In this document: one piece after another, positions 47,301 to 58,313 of the stretch
Numbering within the stretch: position 1 is the stretch's first letter
Layout: every line of letters begins with the position of its first letter
From: Diadema setosum
Lineage: Eukaryota > Echinodermata > Echinoidea > Diadematoida > Diadematidae
Direction of reading: 5' to 3'
DNA: 64,000 nt
Assembly: GCF_964275005.1 (NCBI RefSeq)
Contig: NC_092698.1
Location: 28,747,447 to 28,811,446, forward strand
Position numbers and translations under genes: made by a program
Notes under the pieces: generated by a model
Database searches by the model: none
The model's input: the letters and a program-made list of their open reading frames with translations, nothing else
Told to the model about the DNA's origin: nothing

Positions 47301-50300
47301 ATCTCCCCTGCCCCCTCTTACAACAACAACCAATAAAGCAAATTTAAACAAACAATATAGAATTTAAAAAAATGACATGACATTCTGTCTCTCGGTCAGA
47401 AGGCACACTTCCACACATAAAGCACTGCTACAGATTATCTGAGACAGGGCTCTTTGCTTATCTCAGAATAATCTATTACATTTGAGTGTCTCTATTCAGG
47501 TGCCAATATCAGGACACATCATTGCCACATAAACTCTAATTGGTACATTTCTACATGGAATTTGGTATTCTTAAAAGCACTCTTCTTTTTTTTTTCCCCA
47601 GGGGAAATTGCATGAAATATGAAATATTGCATGTAAACTAAGCAAAGTGAACTTTCACTAACCTGTGCTTCGGGGATCTGCTTCGCGATGGGGTGCGTTG
47701 TCTACGATGGTAGTCACGGCGACGAGAGTCACTACTACTGCTCCTGCTGCGACTTCGACTTCGACTTCTGCTGCTGCTGCTCGAAACACTTCTTGATCTG
47801 GATCGTTCAGACCGAGAATCTTCGTCACTACTTCTACTTGGGCTGCGGCTCTCACCCCTCTTCAGGCTCCCGTTTCTGGCACTGGCCCTGCCGGTGCTCT
47901 TCACATTGCTAGGAATAGGAGACTTACTTGGAGCGTTTGCAGAAGACCTGCTCTTGCCACCTGGAGAAGCGCCGGTATACTTGTTGGCCGATTCGTGGGA
48001 TAGACTGTGCTTTCCGGGTGGTGTTCTGGCATTTGCAGGAGAGCTGGCATCTTTTCTAGGAGAGTTCACAGCATTCCTTGGAGATTTGGTGGTATTTATT
48101 GGAGGCGGTACACTGTGCTGGGAAGCAACTACCATGGCATCTTGACTGTCAGTTGGCCCTTTGCTTGGTAGCTGCTCCTTTTCCGGCCTGTTGGAATCAT
48201 TCAGCTTGCTCTGATCAGCCCTCCCTCCTTCTGCTGCAGCTGATTCCCTGGACTGACCATTTTCTGTGGCTGCACCATTAGGTGCTCTGGCAGTGTCATC
48301 ATTTTCTTCCTCCTCTTCTGAACTGCTGCTTCCAGAGCTGCTGCTGTTGTCATCCTCCGAGCTGGATGATGATGATGAAGAGGAGGATGATGGAGACTTG
48401 ATCACCTTGGATTCCATCTTGTCATCTTGCTTTGTATTTGCACTCTGAGCACGCTTGGAGGAGTCACCATCTGCAGTTTCTTCCTTCTTCCTGTCACTCT
48501 CTGCTGCACTGCCATTTGAGACAAACTCCAGGATTTTTTCATTGTGGCTGGTCAACATGTGCAGTCTCTCGTTGAGTGAGCCCTCATCGCTTTCTCTCTC
48601 CTTGCCCTCATCACCTGCCTCATCATCATCGGAGTGCTTGGTGCTCTGCTCCTCTTCAGGGAGCATCTTTCGTCCTTGAGCCTCCCTCTCATTTTGGTCT
48701 GCCTCCACAAACGGACTGCCATCCTCATCCTCAGATGGAGGGTTCCACTTGAAGGTCTCCTTGACGACAGGCTTGGATGTCTTCTTAGTTTCTGGCTTCT
48801 GCCGCTCTGCCTGAGCTCTCCTGTCATCCTCTGATTCTGACTCAGATGAGGATTGTGAACTGGAAGCTCTTCCCTTCCTCCTGCTCTCAGACGAAGAGGA
48901 TGATGAAGAATCTCTCGATGAGTGACGGCGATGTGACCGTGTCTCCATCTCGTCCCGGCGGCCCTGCTTCTGGTAGTCAGCTTCCTTGCTCTTGTGCAGG
49001 GGACTCAACGAGTGCTTTCTTGTCAAGATGGGGTTGGTGGATGAGGTACTCGATTGCCGGGGTCTGGAGGAAGAGTACTCAGACCTGCTGTTTTGTGGGA
49101 CCGTCTCCCCTTGCATACTATCTCTTTCATACCTATCCAAACAAGCAGGAAAAAATAAGAAATTGATTACCAACAATACTGAAAGGAGGTGGAAAATCTT
49201 ATTTCTGGCAGAGGGGTTGTAACTTATACAAACATATAATGTATAATTCAAATCTATATAACACTACATTTGTTAACAGAGTTACCTTTTTATCTAAACT
49301 AGCAACTTCACAAAAACACTTGTCCTGCCTATACAGGGCAATGAAACAGGGGTCACAATCGCAGTCCTGAATTGCAAACAACTTCACTGCATTAGACAGA
49401 AACAAGGGCTTTCATATAGTATATCGAGACGGAACTTAGGATATGATACCTTGAATTCTTTGATGAGACAGAAGTTTGTGGTGGAGGCGATGGTGACTTC
49501 TTGTGAAATTGAGCCGGAGGAGATGGCTTCTTGACAAGCTTGGCACGCCCTGACAGCTCGATTGCCTTCCTTGCTTGGCTGCAGGGAGCAAAAGTACAAC
49601 AAAGAAAAAATCCAGCTACCTTGTTTTACTTCTGAAAAAACAGAAACCTCAGTAAGATTCAATAGGTCTGTCCATTATGCTTGCAAAAATGCAAGGTCAC
49701 ATTGTACTCTATGACAAAGTTACATTCAGATGCACATAAAAATATAGGCACACATTCAAAACACTTTCTCGACTACTTAGAGATCACAAACAATGTATAA
49801 GAGTATTGCAAGAAAAGGTGTGGAACTGTATCATATTAATCCATCTTGCTATTGTGTGCTAGTGCACCTGGCTTATGGCAAGGGTGCATACCATTACATA
49901 TTGTTATGCCTATTTCAGTTGACAATACACAATAAGAAGTTACTTTTTTTTTGGGGGGGGGGATTAGTGGGTGCAAAAACAAACAAACAAACAAAAAATA
50001 AATGATTAAACATTTGATACACATTTAGAGCAAACAAATTCAGAATTTGTGATGTGAAGACCTATTCAAACCATAAGAAATTGTCATGGAATGGGATATC
50101 ACAAGCCAGGGGCCATTCATAAACAACGGCAACAAGAAGAAGGTCATCAACAGCAAGCAATTCTAGAACTCACCTCATGATATCAAGACTGGTGAAAGAG
50201 GGCCTGACCTTGAGTGGCTTTTGACCCGGCTTCCAGTGGGTTGGAGGAGGGCTGTCATCTGAGGAGTCCTCATCCTTTGATTTGCTACCAGACGAGGGGG

Positions 50301-53300
50301 AGAGGAGATGCGGAATGCTTTCATAGTCTGCCATCCACACTTAATTATAATAGACACTTGAATTTGCAAAGTAGTAAACAGTATGTAACATTCACAATCT
50401 CAACAAATACTATTCCGGCAAAGTATGTGAAGAATTTCCCTATTACAAAATATCATTATTGATATTGTAATCTAAAAGACAAAACCTAATAAAAATGAAC
50501 TCAATGATGTTACAAAAACACACAAACTGTGACATCATTTCTCCTATCCATACACACAAACATCAATCGCTGTGAACATAGAACCAATTGTTTTGTGACC
50601 TACAGTGCCCCCATCTATTTGGCATGCCATATGTTTGTTTTATCACAATTGGCACACATACAGTCAGTGCCATGCCTTTAGATCTTGGCAGATGTATCAT
50701 ACGCATGACTAAATCCCTCAGGTTTTCCTCCCGCAGCCCAGTTTTACTCATTTGCCTGTTGGGAAATATCTCATACTGCAGTCAAGTAATGTCACGTATC
50801 ATGAGTCTCAAAGTATATCTGCCATTGGAGGAGTGGTGCCATAGTAATGGCTAAAAAAGGCTCAATGGTGAAATACAGGGTTCATGTGAACCTCACTGTG
50901 GCATCACGACATACCTTGCTTTCTGGAAGTCATCCCGGATGGTTGCACTGGTGATGACCCTACTCGATGAACTTTGCCTCTCAGAACGAGAGTTCCTGTC
51001 AAATCTTGACGGTGGAGATCTCTCACGACTCCTCCAGCCACTCCTCTTCCTCCTGAGCTTGTCACGCAAGTCCAGAGATCGTGAGCGGGAACGTGACCTT
51101 GAGTGGGACCGGGAACTTGATCGGGATCGAGATCGGGAACGGGATCGCGACTGGGACCGGGACCGGGATCGGGAATACGAGTGTGAATGAGAGCGAGATC
51201 GCCGCTGGAACTTTGAGCGCGAATGAGAGTGGGAGGGCGAGTGAGAACGAGAACGGGAATGGGAGCGGAAGCGGGAATGGGAATGGGAGCGGGAACGGGA
51301 GCGGGAATCATCATCACTTTCCTCGCTGTATCGTGAGCTGCGTCTTCTGGAAGGCTTCTTATGATGTTCATCTCTCCTACTTCTGTGTTTGCTATGTGAC
51401 CTGCATAAAGACGAAGAATATAGAAACTGTCTCTTACAACCTACAATATAACCGTCCTGAGGGAAAAATACCCTTGATCTCTAAAATATATTCAATCATA
51501 GCATTATCACAAGAATGCAATGATACCTCATACATTAATTCACAACACAAAACAATCAATCATGCCTCATACTAGATATTTCTCATCACACAAATCTACC
51601 TTTTTATTGTCTGTGACAGACAACGATAAAAAGAACTGAATCAATGATTAACATTAATAATCTAGTTACATATTGATAAGTACTATATCATATTTCACTG
51701 GTATTTTTGCTTTCCTGGTGTCACTGATACATTTGCAACATCATTGTGCCATATACAAGTCCCACTGTAGATGATTTCAGCTGATGTTAATCCATGTTAC
51801 GACATTCAATGATCAAAGATATTGTCAGGTATCTCATTGAGCCATCAAACAGTAGCAATAGTCTTCATCATTCAACAAGTCACACGTTCCCACCAAAAGT
51901 TGAATTACTGGACTGTTGGGGACTGCGAATTTAACAACACACGGAAAAATGTCACCACGATAGCCTTGGCGTCAATTTGCGAAAACAACATCTCATCAAA
52001 ATGTCCGTGACCTCCTTATTTGCGAAAATAACAGCTTATAAAGTATGCATGACATACGACTCTTGGCTAAAATCAAAACAAGCGACACACAAGTTATACA
52101 CAACGAACTTGCCATTACTTTTGCTATGCTTAACCCTTGGTGTGCTCTGGAATGTCAATTGGCACAGAAAACCCCATAGAATCAAAGCCCCTGGAACAGA
52201 AAGGGTTAATGGACATCATCAACTCCGCCCATCCACTATGGGTAGATCATCTCACCTCTGCTTCTTGTCTCTGGGTTTCTTCCTCCTGGACTCCCTGGAG
52301 TCCTGTGACACCACCTCCCCTTCCTCCATCTCGGACTCCTCCTCCTCCTCCTCGCTCTCCAGTCTCCCTCTCCTGTCTCTACCGTGCTTCCGGTTCTTGT
52401 CCCCCTCTCTGTCCCGACGTCCTCTTCTGCTGAGACAGGTTTTAAACAAAGATTCCTCGGCTTGTAAACCACCACATTCCATCGCCCCACTATATAGATA
52501 TATTGCGCCTACTTCCTGAAAGAATCGTTAAAATCATTTTACACACCACGTTACTAGAAATCCATACCATATCCTGTACGACAATAACTAAACTCATGCT
52601 GAAATTTATGCACACTTCTTGCTCATCTACATCAAGGTACGTGCATTGGTTATATTTTCATGTTACTTCCTTCAACTTTAGCAGTCCCATCTCACGTTTC
52701 CTGCTGGTCAATGAAAAGTAACATTGATAGCAGCATTTTACAAACTGACTTGCCACATAATCCATCCCGACTCTAATTGTGCAGACTGCAGTGTCTCCTA
52801 ACATTCCGCACTGTATGGAAGCTTTCAAGGAAATGTTGGTGAATCTGGTGCCTCACCTAGACTTGTCCTCCTTCAATGCCACACCCCTCTCCCAGCGAGC
52901 AGGGGAATCCCCCTGACCCTGCTCCCACTTGGAGCGCTGCTGGTCATCCAAGGCCTTGTTGCGGTTCCGGTTGCGGATCTCTGCACGCCAATGGGGCGGG
53001 GTGGGGCTGCGGGAAAAGTGGGAGCTATTGCCCATGCGATAACGCTGCAAAACAAAACGACGAACATCGCACAGAGCATGGTTTAGTAAAGTCTGAACTG
53101 CAACAAGGAAACCAGTGTGAGAATCATCGTAAGAATGGCTCTGAAGCAATCTAGAGTTTACACTTTGAAGCAGAAATTATCCATAGCCAAAAGAGAAATC
53201 ATAGATGATCACTACTGCATGTTCTGGGTGCAGCTGTATCATCTAGTATACTGATATACATAAAATGTGTATGAACCATGGAACAGCAGAGAGAAACCCA

Positions 53301-55493
53301 GCCAGCCAATGAAATTGTGCAAGACATATAAGTAGACTCACCACTTGACCTCTCCCTTTAATCTTGCGACCAGAAATGGAAAGCGGTCTCTGACTCTGAT
53401 ACTGAGGAGGGTTATCCCTGGAGTATCATCAAAAATGAAAGGAGATAATGGTAAAGAAAAAAAAGATATCAGTACAGACATGTACTATTTATTTAATCTA
53501 AACCATGAACATGAAAACTAAGCTAATAATAAAATACGGGCACCTTTCTCAAGAGTTTGAGGCTTAAATCTGAAAGGTCAGGTCACTAAAAGAAGTTCAA
53601 GCTGATTACTATCAAGTATGTGCCACACACAAACATACACACCTATGATACATACTTAATTGCACTCTGTATTGACCTTAACAATATAACCCTGATCTTT
53701 AATCTTCCAACACACAAAAATAGCTTAACTCACCCATGAAATAAAGGGAGAAGACAAGTGAAATTGTTAGTTTTTTGTTCAGAAACACAAAAAAAAAGGT
53801 AACACTGAAATGACAAAGATGACATTTTGATGACCCTTGTTCACCACGCTACATAGCACTGTTACAACACACCTTGCAAAACTTATCTCTGAGCATTTTT
53901 TCTTTAACATGATTCAGTTCAATGAAAAAAAAAAAACTGTTTCATTTTGGTTATATTCACAGTGGACACTTCATCAATTTTATTGGGCATGGCAGTACTC
54001 AGTCTAGTACATGCTAGTATACATACGGTTTGTCTGGCATAAAATACATAAACAACACTGTATAGTGATGGCTAGAATATCTGATGTACAGAACTTGGAC
54101 TCAGGTTGTGGCTTATGAGTCACCACTGCATCCACTCTACTTACTCCTTTTTGGGCAGAGCTCTCATGAGGAAGCGGTTTGCTGGAATCTCAGGAATCTC
54201 GTCGGGATTGATCTTCACGTGGGATATTTCACTCTTGATTTCCTTGGTTTCCCACACAACCTCCTCTTCTCTGGATGTTATGTGACAGAAACGCGAAAGA
54301 GGCGGAACAGGAGAGAGAGGGAGAAAAAACAAGGGATGATACTGACATTGCTCGAAATTTGAGAAATCTTAAACTCTCACAAACAAGGCTGGAACTCAAA
54401 AGAAGAAACCTGTTCAAATAAAAGGGAGTCATACTTTTCAATTTTATGTGAAATGTGAACTTGCAACACATCAACAAAAAGTTCACAGAGTTTGCATAGA
54501 ATGCTTGTAAGCTGGAAACCAAATTGTAACATGGGTGAACCTGGAAACGGAATGTTATGTTATGACAGCCGCAAGAAATGCAGTCAAATCACTAAATGCT
54601 GTAATTAATCGCCTTTGGGCACTTAAAACTCAGCCATAGAACAATTACAAAATCTAACAGTTGCAGAGGTCCCTACGTTGACAGCAGCACATCACAAAGA
54701 AAACTACGAAAAGAATTGACCATTCAAACAATCAAAGTCTTGAATATAGCAAAAGAAACAAGTGCCACTTGGAGAAGGAAGAGAAAGAATCATACTTCTT
54801 CTTCTTGGCCTTTTTTCTCTTCTGTTTCTCCTTCTTCCGGCGCTTGGCCTCCCGCAGCTTGCGCCGGTACTTCTTCCGCTTCCTCCGCTCCTCCTCGCTG
54901 TCCGTCTCCGACGAGTCCGTGGTGGTGGAGGACGAACTGTCCGACTCGGTCGGCTCATCCGACGATTTTGAGTCAGAGCCCGAGGAGGGCGCCACCACCT
55001 TCTTCTTTTTGGGCTCTGTGTAGTTTGAAAGAAACAAACTGTACTACTTGAGACTGTCACTTGTGCATTGTTCTCGAATGATACTTTCTCACTTAAGACA
55101 TAAATGAACCAACTGACATTACACTTGATTCACATGAAGAAATTGGCTGTTTGGCAAGTAAAGAGTTAGGGAAATTGCCTTTTACATGTGCTGGGTGTTT
55201 CGTCCATTTGTGGGAGCACCATGATAAAAATGCTGAGCCTATTGTACACATATTATACTACAAGGATGAAGGCCACATTTAAGCAGAGAGTTTTCAAACT
55301 TACTACATACAGCAGCACCACAGAGGCCTGTAACCTACACATTTACATTGGATAAGAATGAGAAAAACAAAAAATCTTTTGAACAGCAAAAGTCGACTCT
55401 CCATCATCGCTCTTGTAACATTATAATGTGGTAGAGTTTAATCAGAAGCACCAGTTCAAGGAAAAGGAGAGGGAAATGTTTCCTGCTCTAATA

Positions 55494-55537
<44 letters not shown>

Positions 55538-55785
55538 GAACTAACAGAGCTCATGGGCTGCACTTATATTTGAATGATTCTCTTACACTAAAACTTATGT
55601 AGCAATGGGATGGTATGGTGGCACTAAAGCTATCTATACCTTTTGATTTCAGTTTCAGAATGAGTTCTCCGCAATTTGAGATCCGCACATCGGCCAGCGG
55701 TCTGTTCTTGCCGTCCGTTCTCTGGTTCTCAATCTGGCTGACCACATCACTGCCTTGAAGCACTTTGCCAAACACCACATGGACC
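41335..55785 (-). CDS. NKTR: NK-tumour recognition protein: SR-rich nuclear cyclophilin (5' end off window)
   Basis: NKTR is a large nuclear protein with an N-terminal cyclophilin (peptidyl-prolyl isomerase) and a long Arg/Ser-rich tail linked to splicing. Exons on the minus strand: 55640-55785, 54796-55015, 54145-54270, 53342-53417, 52857-53044, 52256-52429, 50915-51400, 50174-50317, 49450-49578, 47663-49132, 42511-42672, 42151-42234 and 41335-41545. All phases join, giving about 1204 residues in the window. Visible in order are the cyclophilin end (HVVFGKVLQG, NCGEL), a Ser/acidic then Lys-rich linker, IPANRFLMR, SGRKIKGRG, TPPHW, RS/HS repeats, SPPPTHWKPGQKPLK (an NKTR hallmark absent from PPIG), an acidic poly-Ser exon, and a final RS tail. 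The first ~130 cyclophilin residues, including most active-site residues, lie off the right edge. Exon 8 has a canonical cag acceptor ten bases upstream, but only the acceptor before 50317 keeps frame. Confidence 0.88.
44554..44775. mobile_element. TA-flanked short element (CTGTATAAGCTGTTATTTTCGCG ends)
   Basis: CTGTATAAGCTGTTATTTTC at the left mirrors ...GAAAATAACAGCTTATACAG at the right almost perfectly, with TA on both sides. A half copy of the same family, missing its left end, lies at about 51890-52042. Both are in NKTR introns. Confidence 0.8.
45587..45894. mobile_element. hAT-like short element with 8-bp target duplication
   Basis: CTTTGTGTGCC at the left mirrors GGCACACAAAG at the right. 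The flanks are cattaagt and aattaagt, an 8-bp duplication with one difference. No coding capacity. Lies in the 5-kb NKTR intron between exons 10 and 11. Confidence 0.65.
47663..49132 (-). CDS. NKTR: NKTR giant exon (490 codons)
   Basis: The largest exon of the gene, phase 2 at both ends. It runs from a Ser/Arg/Pro-rich start through a mixed-charge part with FKWNPPSEDEDG (vertebrate NKTR has a similar HWQPP motif before an acidic run). A long Ser tract followed by Glu/Asp comes next, then a Ser/Pro/Lys-rich stretch with SPRKDASSP-type motifs, and finally an RS array. Apparent plus-strand frames opposite it are codon shadows. Confidence 0.9.
50915..51400 (-). CDS. NKTR: NKTR Arg-Ser / His-Ser repeat exon
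   Basis: 162 codons dominated by alternating Ser with Arg or His, with mixed synonymous codons (TCC, TCG, TCA, AGC; CGC, CGA, CGT, CGG). The ending DLRDKLRRKRSGW...ITSATIRDDFQKA is not repetitive. Phase 2 at both ends. The purine-rich complement explains the overlapping plus-strand open frame. Confidence 0.9.
55497..55536. repeat. (CA)n microsatellite
   Basis: Pure CA/AC dinucleotide run of about 40 bases in the NKTR intron 1.1 kb from the cyclophilin-end exon. Confidence 0.9.
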
Positions 55786-56640
55786 CTGTGCGACAACAAT
55801 AACCATACACATAATGATAAACTACATTTCCATAGCACATATTGTCACAGATGCTATCCCTATGTGCTTTGTAAGTAGAGAAAGGAGCAAGATAAATTAA
55901 CATACGAGGATCAGAGAAAAACAGGTAAATGAATACAATTACAATTTTGGAAAAGACAGTAACAAATATTCAAATATCGACACAAACAACAAATGATAAT
56001 ATCTCTAATGAATACCAAAGTTAACATAGTATACAATAAACAAATACATATAAACATATACATTTACATATCGATAGTTACATACTTACCTATATAATAC
56101 ATAAAAATCTTTAACTCAAAACATCTGTTCTTTGTTAAAACCTAAACAAAAAGTTGTGAACCCCATTTTAAAGTTTAGAGGTTTAGTTCATTTTAGGTCA
56201 AAAAACTTTTATGAAATCATGAAGTTGGATACATTCTTTGAAAGATATCAGATGATGCTCTGTCATTTTTTCTATGCATACTTTACTAAACAAGCATACA
56301 GTAAAGTAGACAGGATTTGGGGTAAGACAGAGTGTACAAAGACTCTCAACAACCTTTTTGAAGAGTCCACAAATTAGCCTCAACATTCTAATATCTCTAA
56401 TGAAGTAAAAAGATGCAATCATATCATCCTTTCACTGCTTTATAATGGCACACAAAAATTTTCTTGCAAAATCAAAATGAATGGAAATGGTTTCTACAAA
56501 TATGAAAGCAACCATATTTGGCAAGCGCCAACATCTCTTCCAATTTGTGCTCATGCATTTGTTTGTCAACGAAAGTGAAAAGTGCGAAGCATGTTTTGCA
56601 AAAGGTATGTGTTAAGAAAAGGGGATGTCACTACAGGACT
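55786..56640. other. NKTR: NKTR intron, unannotated part
   Basis: AT-rich, nothing recognised. The intron continues past the right edge, so it is longer than 8.2 kb and contains the LTR element. The remaining part, 63297-63790, also shows no exon. Confidence 0.4.
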
Positions 56641-56649
56641 CCTCCTGCT

Positions 56650-56870
56650 CCTCCTCCTCATCATCACCAAGTAATCATCATCATCATCACTTCTGACACT
56701 CCCATCAAACCACATACCTATGTGTGAATGAAAGTGTCAGACAGAAGTGAGCTCATTACCATCATTACCACGACCATCATTCCAATCATTACCGTCATCA
56801 TCATCGCCACCATAATTACCATCATCATTACCAGTGACAAAACAAAATCCACACATGACTATGACTATCA
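56650..56870. repeat. ATC/ACC trinucleotide-rich tract, left of LTR element
   Basis: Imperfect catcat/attacc triplets. The same style resumes at 62755-62832 on the other side of the LTR element, so the two are halves of one tract split by the insertion. Confidence 0.7.
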
Positions 56871-56874
56871 GGTA

Positions 56875-58018
56875 TGTTACGACCAAAATCACTCTGAGAA
56901 TGATCGCACAAAAAAAACAATCAACTAATGTTCAGGCGGTTTATTAACAGTGATATTGTGGGTACAGACTCGTAATCGGTTTTCACATCAGTACAATAAT
57001 GATCAATAAAACAATTATAAATCGGTAGTGAAATCACTTACAGCCAAATTTGAAAGCAAGTAATCCTTTGACAGTGTCCAGATACGATGTTCGATGCACC
57101 GATGAATGATCCTTGACGCACCGATGAATGGTTCCTCCGACGTAACTCCAAAGGCACTGGTTGCAATAATCCACTTTATAAATCCAGGGTAAAGTCCACG
57201 ATAAACAAGGTGTATGTCCACGGCGAAACGTGCAAAATCCAAACGTTATGACGACCACGTCCAGTTGATGCGTTGAATGATGATTCACTTTATAATGTCC
57301 AGCAAGGAATCCAGCCCGTCAACAGCTTTGCCGTAACAATGTCCATTGACACTAAAATATGGAATCTCTCTCCAATGTAGGCAAATTAATTCTCTGCAGG
57401 CAAAATGTCTCCCAGGCCTTATCTCCACAAACACAGTTTGTATAGCAGGTCAGCAGGTAACACAGGACTGACTATAACAAGTCGCTTCAGAGCCAGAAGT
57501 AACGTAACTCTCAGAGCAGAGGTGTTGGGTACTCTGCCTACCTCAGAATTTCTCCGGCTTATATACTATCCATTCACCCCTTTCTAGTACATTCTGTAAT
57601 TTTCTCCAACCTGGGGCTACACACCTGAACATACTAGCAAGTCCAAATTCCAGGAATCCTGGATGACTCACTGCCTAATATGTGCATAACATCATTGCCA
57701 AAATTAACTACCAATCACATTGGGTTACAAGGGCAGTGCCTCACTCAGCCAGCACTTCCTAGAATTTTCTGGAATGGGTTAAATCATTCTAGATTGAGTG
57801 AGCTATAATGTATTTCCTGTCACATGCATACATGTACTGTAACTACATTGTATACCATGTAGAAAATTTTCCACTGATCTGGTCAGCCTGTATGTACTAT
57901 ATCTATATCATATAGAATGTTCTCCATTAATCTGGTCACCCCGTGTACATACACATTAAACAACCATGCATACGGCCTTGATACATGTACATAACTACTT
58001 GTGTGTACATTTGTGACA
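56875..58018 (-). repeat. 3' LTR of the Ty3/Gypsy-type element
   Basis: 1144 bp copy of 61603-62746. The equivalent TATATAA box is at 57559-57565. The purine-rich tract lies just inside, from 58019. Confidence 0.93.
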
Positions 58019-58313
58019 CCATCCCCCATGGGAAAAAGAAAGCCTTGCCGTAGCAAGGGTTTCTTTTACCTTCACAATTTCTCATTGTTATTTACAACGA
58101 ATGTGAGGTAAAATCCAAATCAAGGAACAACAATCACATACTATCACATGCCTTTTGAATAGCTGCATTAATTCCATGTTCTCTTTTCATGGATACCATT
58201 TACATTGATATTGCTTGTATTCTTGAAGCTTATACAATCATGTCAAACTGTGTTGCATACACTGTATGCGGTGAAAACTTTTCACCCTTGAATTCTACTG
58301 TGCTATCCACTAT

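Larger units (their letters stand above)
42673..47662. other. NKTR: NKTR intron 10
   Basis: A 5-kb intron without recognised exons, holding the elements at 44554-44775 and 45587-45894. Poly-G runs lie at 43527-43541 and 46063-46072. The remaining NKTR introns (for example 49133-49449, 49579-50173, 51401-52255, 53418-54144, 55016-55639) show no further genes. Confidence 0.5.

Noticed and set aside
47688-49222. Many plus-strand frames of 60-106 codons
   Set aside because: They lie opposite the NKTR giant exon, whose minus-strand frame is conserved and phase-consistent.
51081-51575. 164-codon plus-strand frame rich in Gly/Asn/Glu
   Set aside because: It is the complement of the NKTR Arg-Ser repeat exon; the periodic codons keep several frames open.
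41335-55785. Assignment to PPIG instead of NKTR
   Set aside because: Both share the cyclophilin, NRFLMR, SGRKIKGRG and TPPHW parts, but the SPPP.(x)WKPGQKP motif and RS tail match NKTR.
57015-57587. Small frames inside the LTR, repeated at 61743-62315
   Set aside because: They repeat exactly because the LTRs are identical; no known LTR of this family encodes proteins there.
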